Part shown: piece by piece, positions 20,101-31,400 of the stretch
How the letters are laid out: the number at the start of each line of letters is the position of its first letter
Numbering within the stretch: position 1 is the first letter of the stretch
Assembly: GCA_009731375.1 (NCBI GenBank)
Contig: BJOX01000008.1
Location: 1,370,630 to 1,434,629, forward strand
Reading direction: 5' to 3'
DNA from: Paulinella micropora
Lineage: Eukaryota; Cercozoa; Imbricatea; Euglyphida
DNA: 64,000 nucleotides
Program-made: the position numbers and the translations under genes
Notes under the pieces: model-generated
What the model saw: the letters and a program-made list of their open reading frames with translations, nothing else
Told to the model about the DNA's origin: nothing
Databases searched by the model: none

Positions 20101-22237
20101 TCTTTACCCTTTGGCAGAGGTTGAAGGGGCGTCAGCAGCAGAAGCGGGAGTCGTATGTCCTGTTCGTCGATCTACGCAAGGCTTTCCCGTCTGTTTGGAG
20201 AGATGGCCTATTTGAGAGGCTCTGGAAGCTGGGTGTAAGGGGCAAGTTCTGGCGCACGCTACGCAGGTGCTACGAGCAGACTTCGTCGCAAGTGCTAGTT
20301 GATGGAGCACTCACCCCCGAAGTACTGGAGGGTGTAGGCGTCCAACAGGGGTCCCCTCTCTCTCCCACACTCTTCAACGTCTTTATGGATGAGCTGTGTG
20401 ATCGGCTGGCGAGTGCCCTCAAGATCACGGATGTGAAGCGGCTGAACGACATCAAGGCACTTCTATACGCGGACGACGTGGCCCTCATCGCTCACAGTCG
20501 CACCGAGCTCCAGAAGATGGTCAATGTTGTGGCCAAGTTCGCGGAAGATTACCGGCTGGAAGTCAACTTGAAGCCCGGCAAGACGGAAATCATGCCCATT
20601 TACACGTCGAGCAAGGCGAAACGACCAAGTATCAGGGAGCGAGGTGAGCCCGTGGTGTGGTTTCGCGGCCAGAAGCTTTGTGTCACCAGTCAGTACAAGT
20701 ACCTGGGAGTGGTTATCACCGACGACCTGAAGTGGAAGGAGCAGGCCCTGCGGGCTACGCGTGTCACTGAAGTCGCCACCGCAGGTTGGTACTCTTTGTG
20801 GTGTGCAGGTGAGATACAAGCTAGGTATCGTCTCATGTGCTGGAATCAACTTGTGGGGGCCAAGCTGAAGTACGCCTTCGATGTCTGGCGTGCCCCCGTA
20901 TCGCAGCTCACCAAGCTGGAGGCAGCAATGCTGCGCCCCATGAGGATGATTCTCGGCATCAGCCCTAAGACAAGCAAGTGGATTACACTCTTTCTGGCGC
21001 GCTCTTTGAGTGCGGAGCGTTTGCGGCGGGCGGCGCAACTGAAGTTCTATGGACGGCTGCGTGTTCTACCGGAGAAGCGATTTCCTGTCATCGCATCTCA
21101 AGTCAAATCCGACTGGACTGCGGAGGCCGAAGGCGCTATCAGGGACTCAATGGATCTACAACAAGGGCTTCAGGAGCTCCTAAATAGCTCAGAGAAGGAC
21201 CTCGAGGGTTGGTGTTCGACTGTGGACAAGTGGGCCCTTCAGCAGGACGTCAAGATGGTGCAGCAACTGATCGCAGCTCACCAAGCTGGAGGCAGCAATG
21301 CTGCGCCCCATGAGGATGATTCTCGGCATCAGCCCTAAGACAAGCAAGTGGATTACACTCTTTCTGGCGCGCTCTTTGAGTGCGGAGCGTTTGCGGCGGG
21401 CGGCGCAACTGAAGTTCTATGGACGGCTGCGTGTTCTACCGGAGAAGCGATTTCCTGTCATCGCATCTCAAGTCAAATCCGACTGGACTGCGGAGGCCGA
21501 AGGCGCTATCAGGGACTCAATGGATCTACAACAAGGGCTTCAGGAGCTCCTAAATAGCTCAGAGAAGGACCTCGAGGGTTGGTGTTCGACTGTGGACAAG
21601 TGGGCCCTTCAGCAGGACGTCAAGATGGTGCAGCAACTGATGTGGGACAAGCGAGAGGCAGGCAGCGATCTTACTGATGGCCTGCGAGTCATCCTAAGAC
21701 AAGTCTTTGGAACTAAGGAGTTCCCAAGATGGGTAGCCCTTGATGATGCGCATTATAATCTGCTTCGGAGAAGGTTGCTCAGCTGCAACAACCGCCTTCG
21801 GTTGTACCGCAGCAAGTTGGTCAGTGGCATGTCCCCTCGCTGCTTCTGTTGTCATGATGATGTCAATGAGTCCCTTGCGCACTTCTTATGGGATTGCCCC
21901 ATGCATGAGGCGAGACGTAAGCAGCTGTTGCTGAGTATGCAGAGGCTCGGTGGCGTGGCTGTGGGGGCTGCTGAGGGGGATGGAGGGAGTGGGGAGGGTG
22001 GTGAGGTCGGTGAGGTTGTGGTGGAGGAAGTGTTGCTTGGGCGGGAGCGGGAGGGCTCTGTGCGGCAGGGTTGGGATGATATGTCGCCTGTGGATCAATC
22101 ACGATTGTTTTGTAAGTTTTTTCAGGGGAAGTCGCGCTTCCGCAGTAACTTTAGGCTTGCTGCGTTGTTAGGGGTTACAGCGTTGCGTCCCCCTCCAAAG
22201 TTGGATGTGTTGTTTGGATCATATGTGTCTGAGTGTT
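17139..22237 (+). CDS. LINE polyprotein: RRM-like, APE endonuclease, reverse transcriptase, CCHC
   Basis: The frame opens at 17139. Residues 100-220 hold an ORF1-like RRM region (DGRNLIVWGL). An APE-type endonuclease follows at about 310-577 (ASHNWQGKTGY, IGAQEHR, DANAKLG, DLDTDHKAVWAEL). The reverse transcriptase covers about 880-1200, with IVNIPKGGDPTDPDNWRDIS, QGGFRPGRRTTDQV, FVDLRKAFPSV, GVQQGSPLSPTLFNVF and the catalytic LLYADDVALI. A 370-base tandem duplication at 20,901-21,640 shifts the frame and produces an early stop at 21338. If one copy is discounted, the frame runs on through a C-x2-C...H...C knuckle (CFCCHDDVNESLAHFLWDC) to the gap. It makes the cDNA for target-primed reverse transcription. 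Confidence 0.8.
20901..21640 (+). repeat. 370-bp exact tandem duplication inside the LINE ORF
   Basis: Bases 20,901-21,270 and 21,271-21,640 read as identical copies, both starting TCGCAGCTCACCAAGCTGGA. Because 370 is not a multiple of three, the second copy changes frame. It could be a real duplication or a mis-assembly, since a 556-base gap begins 600 bases later. Confidence 0.85.
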
Positions 22238-22793
22238 NNNNNNNNNNNNNNNNNNNNNNNNNNNNNNNNNNNNNNNNNNNNNNNNNNNNNNNNNNNNNNN
22301 NNNNNNNNNNNNNNNNNNNNNNNNNNNNNNNNNNNNNNNNNNNNNNNNNNNNNNNNNNNNNNNNNNNNNNNNNNNNNNNNNNNNNNNNNNNNNNNNNNNN
22401 NNNNNNNNNNNNNNNNNNNNNNNNNNNNNNNNNNNNNNNNNNNNNNNNNNNNNNNNNNNNNNNNNNNNNNNNNNNNNNNNNNNNNNNNNNNNNNNNNNNN
22501 NNNNNNNNNNNNNNNNNNNNNNNNNNNNNNNNNNNNNNNNNNNNNNNNNNNNNNNNNNNNNNNNNNNNNNNNNNNNNNNNNNNNNNNNNNNNNNNNNNNN
22601 NNNNNNNNNNNNNNNNNNNNNNNNNNNNNNNNNNNNNNNNNNNNNNNNNNNNNNNNNNNNNNNNNNNNNNNNNNNNNNNNNNNNNNNNNNNNNNNNNNNN
22701 NNNNNNNNNNNNNNNNNNNNNNNNNNNNNNNNNNNNNNNNNNNNNNNNNNNNNNNNNNNNNNNNNNNNNNNNNNNNNNNNNNNNNNNNNNNNN
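22238..22793. other. Assembly gap (556 N)
   Basis: A run of undetermined bases falling at the expected 3' end of the LINE. Nothing can be said about its content. Confidence 0.98.
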
Positions 22794-22834
22794 GAGGCGC
22801 ATGTGCAGATTTGCATCAGCCATTGACAGAGAAG

Positions 22835-22898
<64 letters not shown>
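22794..22898 (+). mobile_element. SINE 3' end with (TTA)n tail, partial copy
   Basis: After the gap the sequence GAGGCGCATGTGCAGATTTG, then CATCAGCCATTGACAGAGAAG, leads into a (TTA)n run. The same 3' module ends the SINE units at 23,338-23,416 and 23,638-23,760. The unique piece that follows (22,899-23,078) has no ORF I trust. Confidence 0.6.
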
Positions 22899-23078
22899 GG
22901 CAGCTCTAGCAACCGCGCTTGTTGTATGCACTTGCACATTCGGTGACGTCTTGCAAGAGGTTGCTGGGACTGCGGAATAACCTCGGCTTAGTGCAGTCTT
23001 GCCCTCAGGAGCTCCATCGGTGGCCCCGATCATCAGGCGAGAGACTGACACGGGGGGGTGGAGGACCTCGAACAAGGG

Positions 23079-23126
23079 NNNNNNNNNNNNNNNNNNNNNN
23101 NNNNNNNNNNNNNNNNNNNNNNNNNN
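23079..23126. other. Assembly gap (48 N)
   Basis: A short run of undetermined bases directly before TTAAAG(TTA)n and the first complete SINE unit. Confidence 0.98.
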
Positions 23127-23158
23127 TTAAAGTTATTATTATTATTATTATTATTATT

Positions 23159-23417
23159 GGACACCGTGATAGCCCAGTGGTCAAGTTCTACCATCTGGGC
23201 CCTGTCGCCAGTTTGATTCCAGTCGGTGCCACCAGTATTTTCATTGAACATACCGGTCCGTCTGGAAGTGTTGGATCTGCCCATGCGGGGGTGTCATTAT
23301 AGCCTATCGTCAATTCTTCGTACTCCCCTCACGGGTGAGACGATGGAGGCGCATGTGCAGATTTGCATCAGCCATTGACAGAGAAGTACTGTTATTATTA
23401 TTATTATTATTATTATT
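23159..23417 (+). mobile_element. tRNA-derived SINE unit 1 with (TTA)n tail
   Basis: The 5' head (23,159-23,234) is tRNA-like: A-box-like TAGCCCAGTGGTC, a decayed B box (GTTTGATTCCA) and a CGGTGCCACCA end. A body follows (CAGTATTTTCATTGAACATA through GTCAATTCTTCGTACTCCCC), then the shared 3' module and a (TTA)n tail. An RNA polymerase III head with a LINE-type microsatellite tail is the usual SINE layout. Confidence 0.7.
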
Positions 23418-23703
23418 GGACACCGTGATAGCCCAGTGGTCAAATTCTACCATCTGGGCCCTGTCGCCAGTTCGATTCCCGTCGGTGCCACCAGTATTTT
23501 CATTGAACATACCGGTCTATTTCTGGACCAGTATTTTCATTGAACATACCGGCCCGTCTGGAAGTGTTGGAACTGCCCTTGCGGGGGTGTCATTAGAGCT
23601 TATCGTCAATTCTTCGTACTCCCCTCACGGGTGAGACGATGGAGGCGCATGTGCAGAAATGCATCAGCCATTGACAGAGAAGCACGCACTATTATTATTA
23701 TTA

Positions 23704-23760
<57 letters not shown>
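23418..23760 (+). mobile_element. tRNA-derived SINE unit 2 with (TTA)n tail
   Basis: The tRNA-like head at 23,418-23,493 is better preserved: A box TAGCCCAGTGGTC, B box AGTTCGATTCC, and arms GACACCG / CGGTGCC pairing at six of seven positions with a terminal ACCA. The body has an internal duplication of CAGTATTTTCATTGAACATA. The tail is about 70 bases of (TTA)n with one GTT. It abuts the 5' LTR of the gypsy element at 23,761 and sits directly behind unit 1, forming a head-to-tail chain. Confidence 0.7.
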
Positions 23761-23761
<1 letters not shown>

Positions 23762-23998
23762 GTAGGCATCAACCCCCCGGATAGCCGGTAAAAAGTACCT
23801 TTTCCTGGTGACAGGTGCACCAGCTTGTTTTTCAGTATTATTTGTCCGGATTGGACCTGATGCCATTTTATTCCTGTTCTGTTGCCGTTTTCCTTTTTGG
23901 CTTCACTGAGCTAATACAACGAGACATCATTCTCATTCTTGAGGACTGTGTTTGGTTGTATTACCGACTTTTTACGAGCTATCGTTGGGGGCATTACA
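23761..23998 (+). repeat. 5' LTR
   Basis: Starts TGTAGGCATCAACCCCCCGG and ends GGGGGCATTACA. It matches 34,305-34,538 throughout, including GATAGCCGGTAAAAAGTACC and TTTACGAGCTATCGTTGGGG. It should carry the promoter and polyadenylation signals. Confidence 0.85.
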
Positions 23999-24000
23999 TT

Positions 24001-24018
24001 TGGAGTCCACATCACTAG
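24001..24018 (+). promoter_or_regulatory. tRNA primer binding site
   Basis: TGGAGTCCACATCACTAG begins two bases after the 5' LTR. TGG pairing with a tRNA CCA end is the usual gypsy arrangement. The matching tRNA was not identified. Confidence 0.6.
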
Positions 24019-24784
24019 GGTGATTTCTTTCTGCTTTGCCACACAGGCAACAGAGTGAATTTTCACTGACCTGTCTCACACGGGGACGTCAGACGAAAAC
24101 AAATACTCCAACACAGCTCCCTCATAACTCTTTCACAAAACAAATAATTTGATTGGTCTCAAGCAGGTGTCTCGTACCCTCTAGCCCAATCAGTATCTGT
24201 GTGCTCACAAGGAGACATCAGATACAAACTCTCTGTCGTTCTTGCTGTTCTCACACAGAGACCAAGAAGAAGGAGGTGGACAGAAGAGTGAAGGAACACA
24301 CACAAAACACAAACAAGCATAGGGACAGGAGCCCAACACTCTACCCTTCTAGTTTGTGCATTTATCTGCATTATCTCACACATACGTCAGAGTATTTTTG
24401 CACATCTCTGATCGTTTTCTAAAGGTAGGTCTGAGAACCTATCTGACCGACTGTCGACTTCTCAAGGAGAGCTTTTCTAGCTTCTCTATTACTATCTGTG
24501 TGTAGGTCCTAGTGCCTCATACTAGATACAATATAGAAAAGAAGGGGGAGAAAGTAATCTGAGTAAGGAGAACAAGAAATCGGAGAAAGTCTCAAAGACT
24601 ATTTTTCTCAAACAAAAACAAACATACAAACAGTGTTTCATAGAGGACAGGGAATCTTATCCTACCCTCTCTATTAGTTTCTCTCTTCACTAGTCAATCG
24701 ACTGAAGGAGGAACAGAACACAAACGAACAAAAACCAAACATAGGAGCTGACACTGTCCTCCTGTTGATCACTACTACGACATC
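24019..24784 (+). promoter_or_regulatory. Leader between primer site and gag
   Basis: About 770 untranslated bases rich in ACA/CACA phrases, with no long ORF. A packaging signal would be expected here, but none can be recognised by eye. Confidence 0.5.
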
Positions 24785-27628
24785 ATGTCGACAGAGACCG
24801 CCGAAGTGAGTGAATTCTCGGAGGCAGAACAAAGAAGAGAAGAAGAAGAAGCAGGAGGAGGAGGAGGAGGAAGAGGATTGAATGAAGGAGGAGGAGGAGG
24901 ATTGAATGAAGGTGGAGGAGGAGAAAGCGGACAAGACGACGAAGAAAAAGAAGGAGAAGGAGGAAAAGGTGGAGGAACAGAGATAAGTAGACGAAGAGTA
25001 GTAAGAGTAGGAAGACTAGGAGGAGTAGGAGGACGAGGAGGAGTAGGAGGACGAGGAGGAGGAGGAGATGAAGGAGTAGGAGGAGGAGTAGAAGAGGGCT
25101 GGGATGACGAAGGAAGATATGGATGAGACGAAGATGAAGGAGGATTTGAACAAGAAGGGATGGGAGGAGGAGGAGGAGCATATGGTAATCCCATACCTGC
25201 CCACACGGGAGGAGGAGGACGAAAAATGATCGACTTGATTCATAGTGATGGAGAGGAGATCACAGTGGAGGAACAACAGTGGGTGCAAGACCACTATGAC
25301 CTCACTAAAGAAGAGTTCGATAACAGGATGGGGGTAGGGAAGGATACCTATGTGTGGATCCCTCAGGATAAGAAAAAAGAGAAAAGTCGTGCTAAAAGGG
25401 ATGTCTATATCCTATTATCAAACACAGCACAGCTCCTCGGCAAACTGGTCTCTGATCAAGAAGAGAGAAAGAAGATACAGCATATCAAGTTTGGGGACAC
25501 ACACACCCACCTTGAATTACTCGATGCTATCTTTGGGGTGTACACTCAAACCCTGATTTGGGAACGTACATACGGCCCACGATGTGAGGGTTACCTCCAG
25601 TACACAAACCCAAGAGCAACGGCCAGATTCCTCGCGACTGGTCAGGAGGCAGTCGATGTAACAAAAATGAAGACCAATCTGGGTTCGAAAAACTCGAGTG
25701 GTATATTTCATTTTTTTACAATGGAAATAAAGGCCTTGGAGGAGGGGAAGGCAGAGATGGAAAAAAGCATTAAGGCAGCAGGAGAAACTCATCCTGTGAT
25801 TGATGAGTTAGAGAAGACCGACAGAGTTCTGACCAAGATCAGACTGTTGATGGGTGCGTTACTGCACAAGGAGGCATGGAAGAGATGGATTCCTACCAAG
25901 GATCACTCTGTCCTTAAATCACTTAGTAACGCACCACCGGTCGCCAACAAAGCAGGTGTTGACCAATATGTGGAGAAATATAATTTTCTCAGATCTGCTT
26001 CTGAATTGGTGGCCTTTATCACTCATGCTCAAAAGCTGGTGATATCTGAGAAGAAGAAGGCGAAAGAGAATGAGGAGTTCGAGAAGACGATGAGACTGGA
26101 AAGAATGAAAGCAAAAGTGAGTGGTGCAAAGACACACCCTCCGACATATTTGACCCCACCAGCTCCTGCCCCACCAGCCCCTACAAACCCGGGCTCAACT
26201 ACGGTGGTGGTCACAAACACGGAGAAGAAGGACAGACAAAATATCATAAATGCCTTCAAGGGGAAGAAAGGAGGAGTGGCAAGTCTCATGCTATATGCCA
26301 AGACGAGCTCAGACAAAGACTCTGATGCTTCGCTTTTGAGCAAGCTCAAAGAGATCAATGCCTGCATGAAGGCTTTTCCTTGCGACGAAACGCAGGAATA
26401 CGAGGCCCTTGTTACTGTTTTTGACCAATCTCTAGTCTCGGAGGGATTTGATCTGACACAGTACAAGTTTTTGAGAAAGAAGGAGGAGATGAAGAGAAAC
26501 AATGCAACAGGCCTAGACGCTCAGTGTGAACTGGCGGTGGCCACACTCATTTCATATTTTCAATCTCATGGATACCAGCATCTCTGCACTGGTACTCTCA
26601 TAGGATTTGAAATCTTTGAGACAGTGGCGATGAGTTTGAGGAGTGCTGTTGGCTTGGCGGCGACCCTTACGGAGGTAGTTTCCTCCTATGGGCTATTCTA
26701 TGGCCGCAAGTCGATCATCCTCTATTTCTTTTCGGCGTTACACACAGTTAACCCGAGTAAGCTTACTCAGCTCATACAACAATGCTCGACGTTTAGCTCA
26801 GTGAAGTCCAAGAACTTCCTCGAGACACACGTGTTCGAAAATACGGTTCAAAGCGTTGCTCCGTCAGCACTGTTTCAAGAAGTGATGAGTGCATGCTCAA
26901 ACATGGACTCGCTCACGGAGGCACATACGGCACAGGCAGGCGGTGTACCTGTTGGCGCACAAGCCACGTACACAAACAGAGTTGCCGGTTGGAAGAGACA
27001 GAGAGAGCCAGACCTGAAGACCGCATGTTGGAGGTGGTTCGCGGGCTTGCAGTGTAAGGCACAGATGGAGAACAGAGACTGCTCTTTCAATCATGATAGG
27101 CAGAACCCAACAGCAAGGGCAAATTTTCTGAGCAGGACGGAAGGCAAGGAACCGGGCCTTTTCAATATGCTTCAGATTGCCGCTGTGAACGAAGGTTGGT
27201 ATGCCAATATGTGTGATGATGAGGAGTTACGAGAGGCAATCATTACCTACATGAAGAGGATGAAGGAGAAGAAGGAGGAAAGGGAGAGACAAAAGAACTT
27301 AAAGGCCTCTCAAAGAGGACGAGAAGGAGGAGCAGGAGCAGGAGGAGGAGGAGGAGGAGGAGGAGGAGGACGAGGACGAGGAACATGGAGAGGAGCCTCG
27401 AGGTGGCAGGGAACCCCTCAGAGAGGAAGAGGAGGAGGTCGGGGATATACCCCTTATGGAGGGAGAGCTGTTCGAGCTCCAGCCCCCCCACCCAGAGGAG
27501 GAGGAGGCTCGTGGGCAAGCTCCAACCCAAATTTCGGTCGAGCTCAGGCCTACAACACTGCCTCGGAGACCGATACGTCATCCTACCCGGACACTACTCA
27601 AGGTAATCGTTTCGAGGTGGTGGAATGA
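24785..27628 (+). CDS. gag: Gag-like protein with CCCH finger and RGG tail; in-frame TGA near the N-terminus
   Basis: MSTETAEVSEFSEAEQ starts an acidic, extremely Gly-rich N-terminal region that meets an in-frame TGA at 25124-25126. The same frame then runs unbroken to 27628. The middle is helical and capsid-like, for example WVQDHYDLTKEEFDNRM, RKDVYILLSNTAQL-like helices and a Pro-rich hinge (PPTYLTPPAPAPPAPTNP). Near the C-terminus C-x8-C-x8-C-x3-H (CWRWFAGLQC ... CSFNH) replaces the usual CCHC knuckle. An RGG box follows (RGRGTWRGASRWQ, GRGGGRGYTPYGG). Gag packages the RNA in virus-like particles; the finger and RGG box are the likely RNA-binding parts. The terminal UGA is followed by CUG. 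Confidence 0.75.
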
Positions 27629-27661
27629 CTGGAGGGGGAAGAAGAGAGGAAGGAGAAGACT

Positions 27662-28447
27662 GTGAAGTTTAACCCTAAAGTCACAGTGCTTTCTAATGCT
27701 GTTGTGCAGACTGGGCCAACGCTTCCTCTATGTGAAAACAAAGATGTGGGTACACAGAGACTGCAGCCCCAAGGTAGTCTCATACCCGTTCATACAGCAC
27801 GGTTACCAATGATAACTGATGCAAATAGGAAGGCGAGACTTGCGATGGAGGCGAGGAGGCCAATGGCAGACGTATCGCCTCGGCCAAGCAAACAACCACG
27901 AACAGACTCAATGTCTACGGTCGCGGCGGGTGGCGAGCAAAAAGACAATGTGTGTACTCAAGTACCACAAGACAATGTCGCTCAAATAGTAAACGCACCA
28001 GTACCGCAGAATAATAACAATGTTAATGAGGTGAAGCAGGAGGAGAAGAAGGAGGAGTTGAAAAACTTAGAGACAAGACTCCAAAATTTGGAACGTAAAG
28101 TTCTTGTTCTCGCAGCCAATATACACAGGCCCGATGCTCTGTGTTATACGGAACTTTATTGTGAAACATTGAAATCAATATTAAAAGTTGGTAATGATAC
28201 GATGGCGAATATTAATATTGTCGGCCGAAAGTTTTTAAATCGATACCGGGACTGGGTGGACGGAAATATGAAAAATTCGACTGGCACTCTGAAGGGAGTG
28301 GGTAGCCGGATGGTCATCACGGGAATCATCAAACTGACCTTTAAATTAAAATCCGCACGAGTATACCGCATGGACCTTTATGTCGTCCTCGGTTACCACG
28401 GTCAATATTACTATCGTATGACCAATTGGCTACGATGGGGGCTGTGA
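27662..28447 (+). CDS. Protease-like region linking gag and pol
   Basis: In the same frame as gag, separated only by UGA-CUG and 33 bases. A Gln/Asn/Glu-rich linker with a coiled-coil stretch (EELKNLETRLQNLERKVL) leads to a protease-like fold with NDTMANINIVGRKFL where D-T-G/S-A is expected, and MDLYVVLGYHGQ resembling the D-x-x-L-G strand before pol. The changed active site makes proteolytic activity doubtful, or the enzyme is divergent. The frame ends in TGG GGG CTG TGA, overlapping pol by about 20 bases. The five-G run could allow a -1 shift into pol. Confidence 0.5.
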   Translation: MKFNPKVTVLSNAVVQTGPTLPLCENKDVGTQRLQPQGSLIPVHTARLPMITDANRKARLAMEARRPMADVSPRPSKQPRTDSMSTVAAGGEQKDNVCTQVPQDNVAQIVNAPVPQNNNNVNEVKQEEKKEELKNLETRLQNLERKVLVLAANIHRPDALCYTELYCETLKSILKVGNDTMANINIVGRKFLNRYRDWVDGNMKNSTGTLKGVGSRMVITGIIKLTFKLKSARVYRMDLYVVLGYHGQYYYRMTNWLRWGL

Positions 28448-31400
28448 TTGATTGCGCCGCACGGCAAGTGATATATGGAGTAAAAAGAGGAGAAGAGAAC
28501 GATACTGATCCCTTTAACGCTACTGACTCTTATGAGGCTTATGAGCTGAGTCTAGCGACTGATCACAAAAAGATGGCCATCGCACATGAGGCACTTGAGG
28601 TGTACGTTCACCCCCATGTCGTAAGACCGGATGAGCTGTCCTGGACCGACAATTGGGAATCCCAAGTGTGCACTGTCACAGTTCCGACATGCCATTGGGA
28701 CAAAAAGTCTATTGATGACTTAATCGAGAAGCGAAAGGAGGAGATTATATGTGTCGCACAAAGAAGCCCGTCGTTGGCGAGATTCGCGGAAGGAGTAGGA
28801 ACAGATGTCCATATTACTAACGGATACTGTTTCCATGCGAAAGTAGGAGAAGAAAAAAGGGAGGCGTTTGTACCAAGGAGAACGGGGCGAATCCCGGATA
28901 CTCCACCAGAAACTATTAAAAGTTTTATTACTGATTTCTGGGGTGACGAGCCCACGTGGCCGCGTTCACTGTCTGAAGTGAAGAAATGCTTACGGACTTT
29001 ATTCGAAAATAATAAGCCGTATACTATTATCCTGCCATATAATGAGAAGGCGATATGGGCGCAGGAAATAAGGGACCGGCTTATTGATCATCCTATACCG
29101 GTACCCTCTCGCAAGCAACAGCTAGTGGTGGCTTGTCGTATGGGAACTCGTGAGCAGAGCAGTGCATACAAGCGGAAGCTCAGAGACCTCGACAAGTTGA
29201 AATTGATACCGCAAGCATTCACATGCTTTGATGGTTTTTACACCCGTAAAGCTCCTTTGCAATACGCGAGACTCATTGACATGCTGGTGGAGCTCGGTAA
29301 AGATGATGAGCCGGACACGGTCACGTATGAAAAGACGGGCCTAGATGATGTCTCGGAAGAGGACTTAGGCTTGGAGGAGGACAGAGAACCCCTCAAGCAG
29401 CATAAGCAGATGTCTGATGAAGATTTTCAAGAGGCGGCGCGGAAAATATTGGAAGAAGGAGTAGGCACGGAGAAGGAGAAGGAGCTTTTAAAAGCCAAAT
29501 TAGAGGCGAACAAGGAAATTTTTGACCCTCCACATGCAGGTGGTGTCAAGCCTGAAGATTTCACTGCGGCTATTTACAAAATACCGGGTGCGGAGCCGTC
29601 ACCGGCACCACGAAGGGCGAATTTGAGTATGCATGAGGCGAAGATAGCGGAGGAGCTAGCAAGACAGCTGCTGAATGAGGACTTTATTGAGAGATCAACA
29701 TCTCCAATAGTCTCACAACCGAGAATAGTGCCGAAGCCAGGAGGAGAATGGCGCCTGACAGTTAACTATGCTCGTGTTAACAAGGTGCTGGAGGAAGAGA
29801 GAAATCCTCTCCCGACATTAGAAGAAGGAAGGAGAGTACTGCGGAATGCAAAATTCTATTCGGTCATTGACCTTAAGAATGGCTTCTGGCAGATACCACT
29901 GGAGGAAAAGTCCAGATGGCTGACGGCGTTTGTGGTGGGTATGGAAATATACCAATGGAAAGTGCTTCCGATGGGCCTCAAGCAAGCCCCAGGACTTTTC
30001 CAGAAGGCGATGCAGAAGATGTTGAGCAGTCAGTACGATGATTTGTCTGACGGTGGCTTTATGAGAAGGCGGGGACAGAAGGCGGGAGAATATGCATTTT
30101 GCTATATCGATGACATTATCGTATACTCTAACACAATGGAGGAGCATATCGATCATTTGTCCGATATATTCAGGCGCATCGGAGCTTTTGGCCTGAAGTG
30201 CAATCTAAAGAAGTGTCAACTTGCCAAGACGAGTGTGACATACTTAGGGTACGAGATCTCCCATAATCGAGTCTCGATATCCAAAGAGAAGAGGGAGGAG
30301 ATTATGAATCGACCGATACCGAAGAACCGCACTGAATTGCACTCATTCCTTGCGATGGCGCAATACTATAGCCAGTTTATACCCGATTGGGGTGCAACAC
30401 GGGCTAAAGTGGAGAAAATGATAGATTTTGGAGACTTTGAGAAGTGGGACGAAGAGGCTTTGCAAGCGTTTCATGCGCTCAAAGATCTCATTTACAAAGA
30501 CCCGAAAGACGGAGGACTGGTGTTAACGATGCCCGACTTTACGAAACAATTCGTAGTCGATACAGACGCATCTAAGTTTGCGATTGGGGCTGTATTACAA
30601 CAAGAGGATGAGGAGAAGAAATTACGCCCAATCATGTTTATTAGTAGGAAGTTGTGTGCGGCGGAGAGAAACTATTGCACAAGGCAAAGAGAGGCGTTGG
30701 CGGTAGTATGGGCCCTCAAGAGGCTCAGAGAGTATTTGTGGGGAGGACCTCAATTTACTGTCAGAACTGATCATCATAACCTGTTATGGTTGATGAATCA
30801 TGAACAGACGGGACGGCTGGCGCGGTGGCAAGCGTTCTTGTCTTGTTTCGATTTTACAATGGTCCATCTACCGGGAAAGCGAAATGTGGTCGCTGATAGC
30901 CTCTCTAGGCTAGAGTTTAACTCAGAAGTATCGGCGTTGGTGTCCACGGTGGAGATGGAAGACTTGTCCACTGACAAGGTGTATGAGGTCAGCCACATTG
31001 AGGCGATGGAGATGGCGAGTGGAGTCCGATATGACCGCACAGGTCTACGGTACAGTCCACAAGGCCCGGATCACGGGATATGTTGTGAGCTACATACCCA
31101 GGAGGACGCTGAGTGGTCCTATGAGGTATATGAGAATGCGAAGGCGAACATAAGAGAGGAAGAGGAGACGCAGGAAGTTTATGCGGAGCCTCCTCAAGAG
31201 CGGAGAAGTGACCTAGACGATGACCCGGAAAGAATCGGGGTACGGCTAGAAGATGGTACTATCCATATAGCCTCGCCTACCGCATGGAGGCAACAACAGG
31301 CTCAAGATCCGGAGTTTAAAGAACTGATACAGTTATATCAGAACCCGGATGAGCTACGGATGACGAAAGAAAATGACGAAGGTGATCAAAGATCAGATGA

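Larger units (their letters stand above)
16151..22237 (+). mobile_element. Non-LTR retrotransposon (LINE), interrupted by an assembly gap
   Basis: A non-LTR element with about 1 kb of presumed 5' untranslated sequence (16,151-17,138) and one long EN-RT ORF. The 5' region contains a near-palindrome around 16,500-16,550 (GCCGAGTTGG ... CCAACTCGGC). The element lies between (ATT)n before it and (TTA)n tails after the gap. The 3' end is lost in N bases from 22,238. The exact 5' end is inferred from the microsatellite edge; no target duplication beyond the trinucleotide is visible. The nearby tRNA-derived SINEs may use its machinery. Confidence 0.7.

Noticed and set aside
22122-23075. ORFs of 197-560 residues containing long X runs
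   Set aside because: They owe their length to the 556-N gap.
23418-23493. Functional tRNA gene
   Set aside because: A and B boxes and a CCA end are present, but the D and anticodon arms do not fold well, ACCA is encoded, and the unit is repeated with a SINE body and tail.
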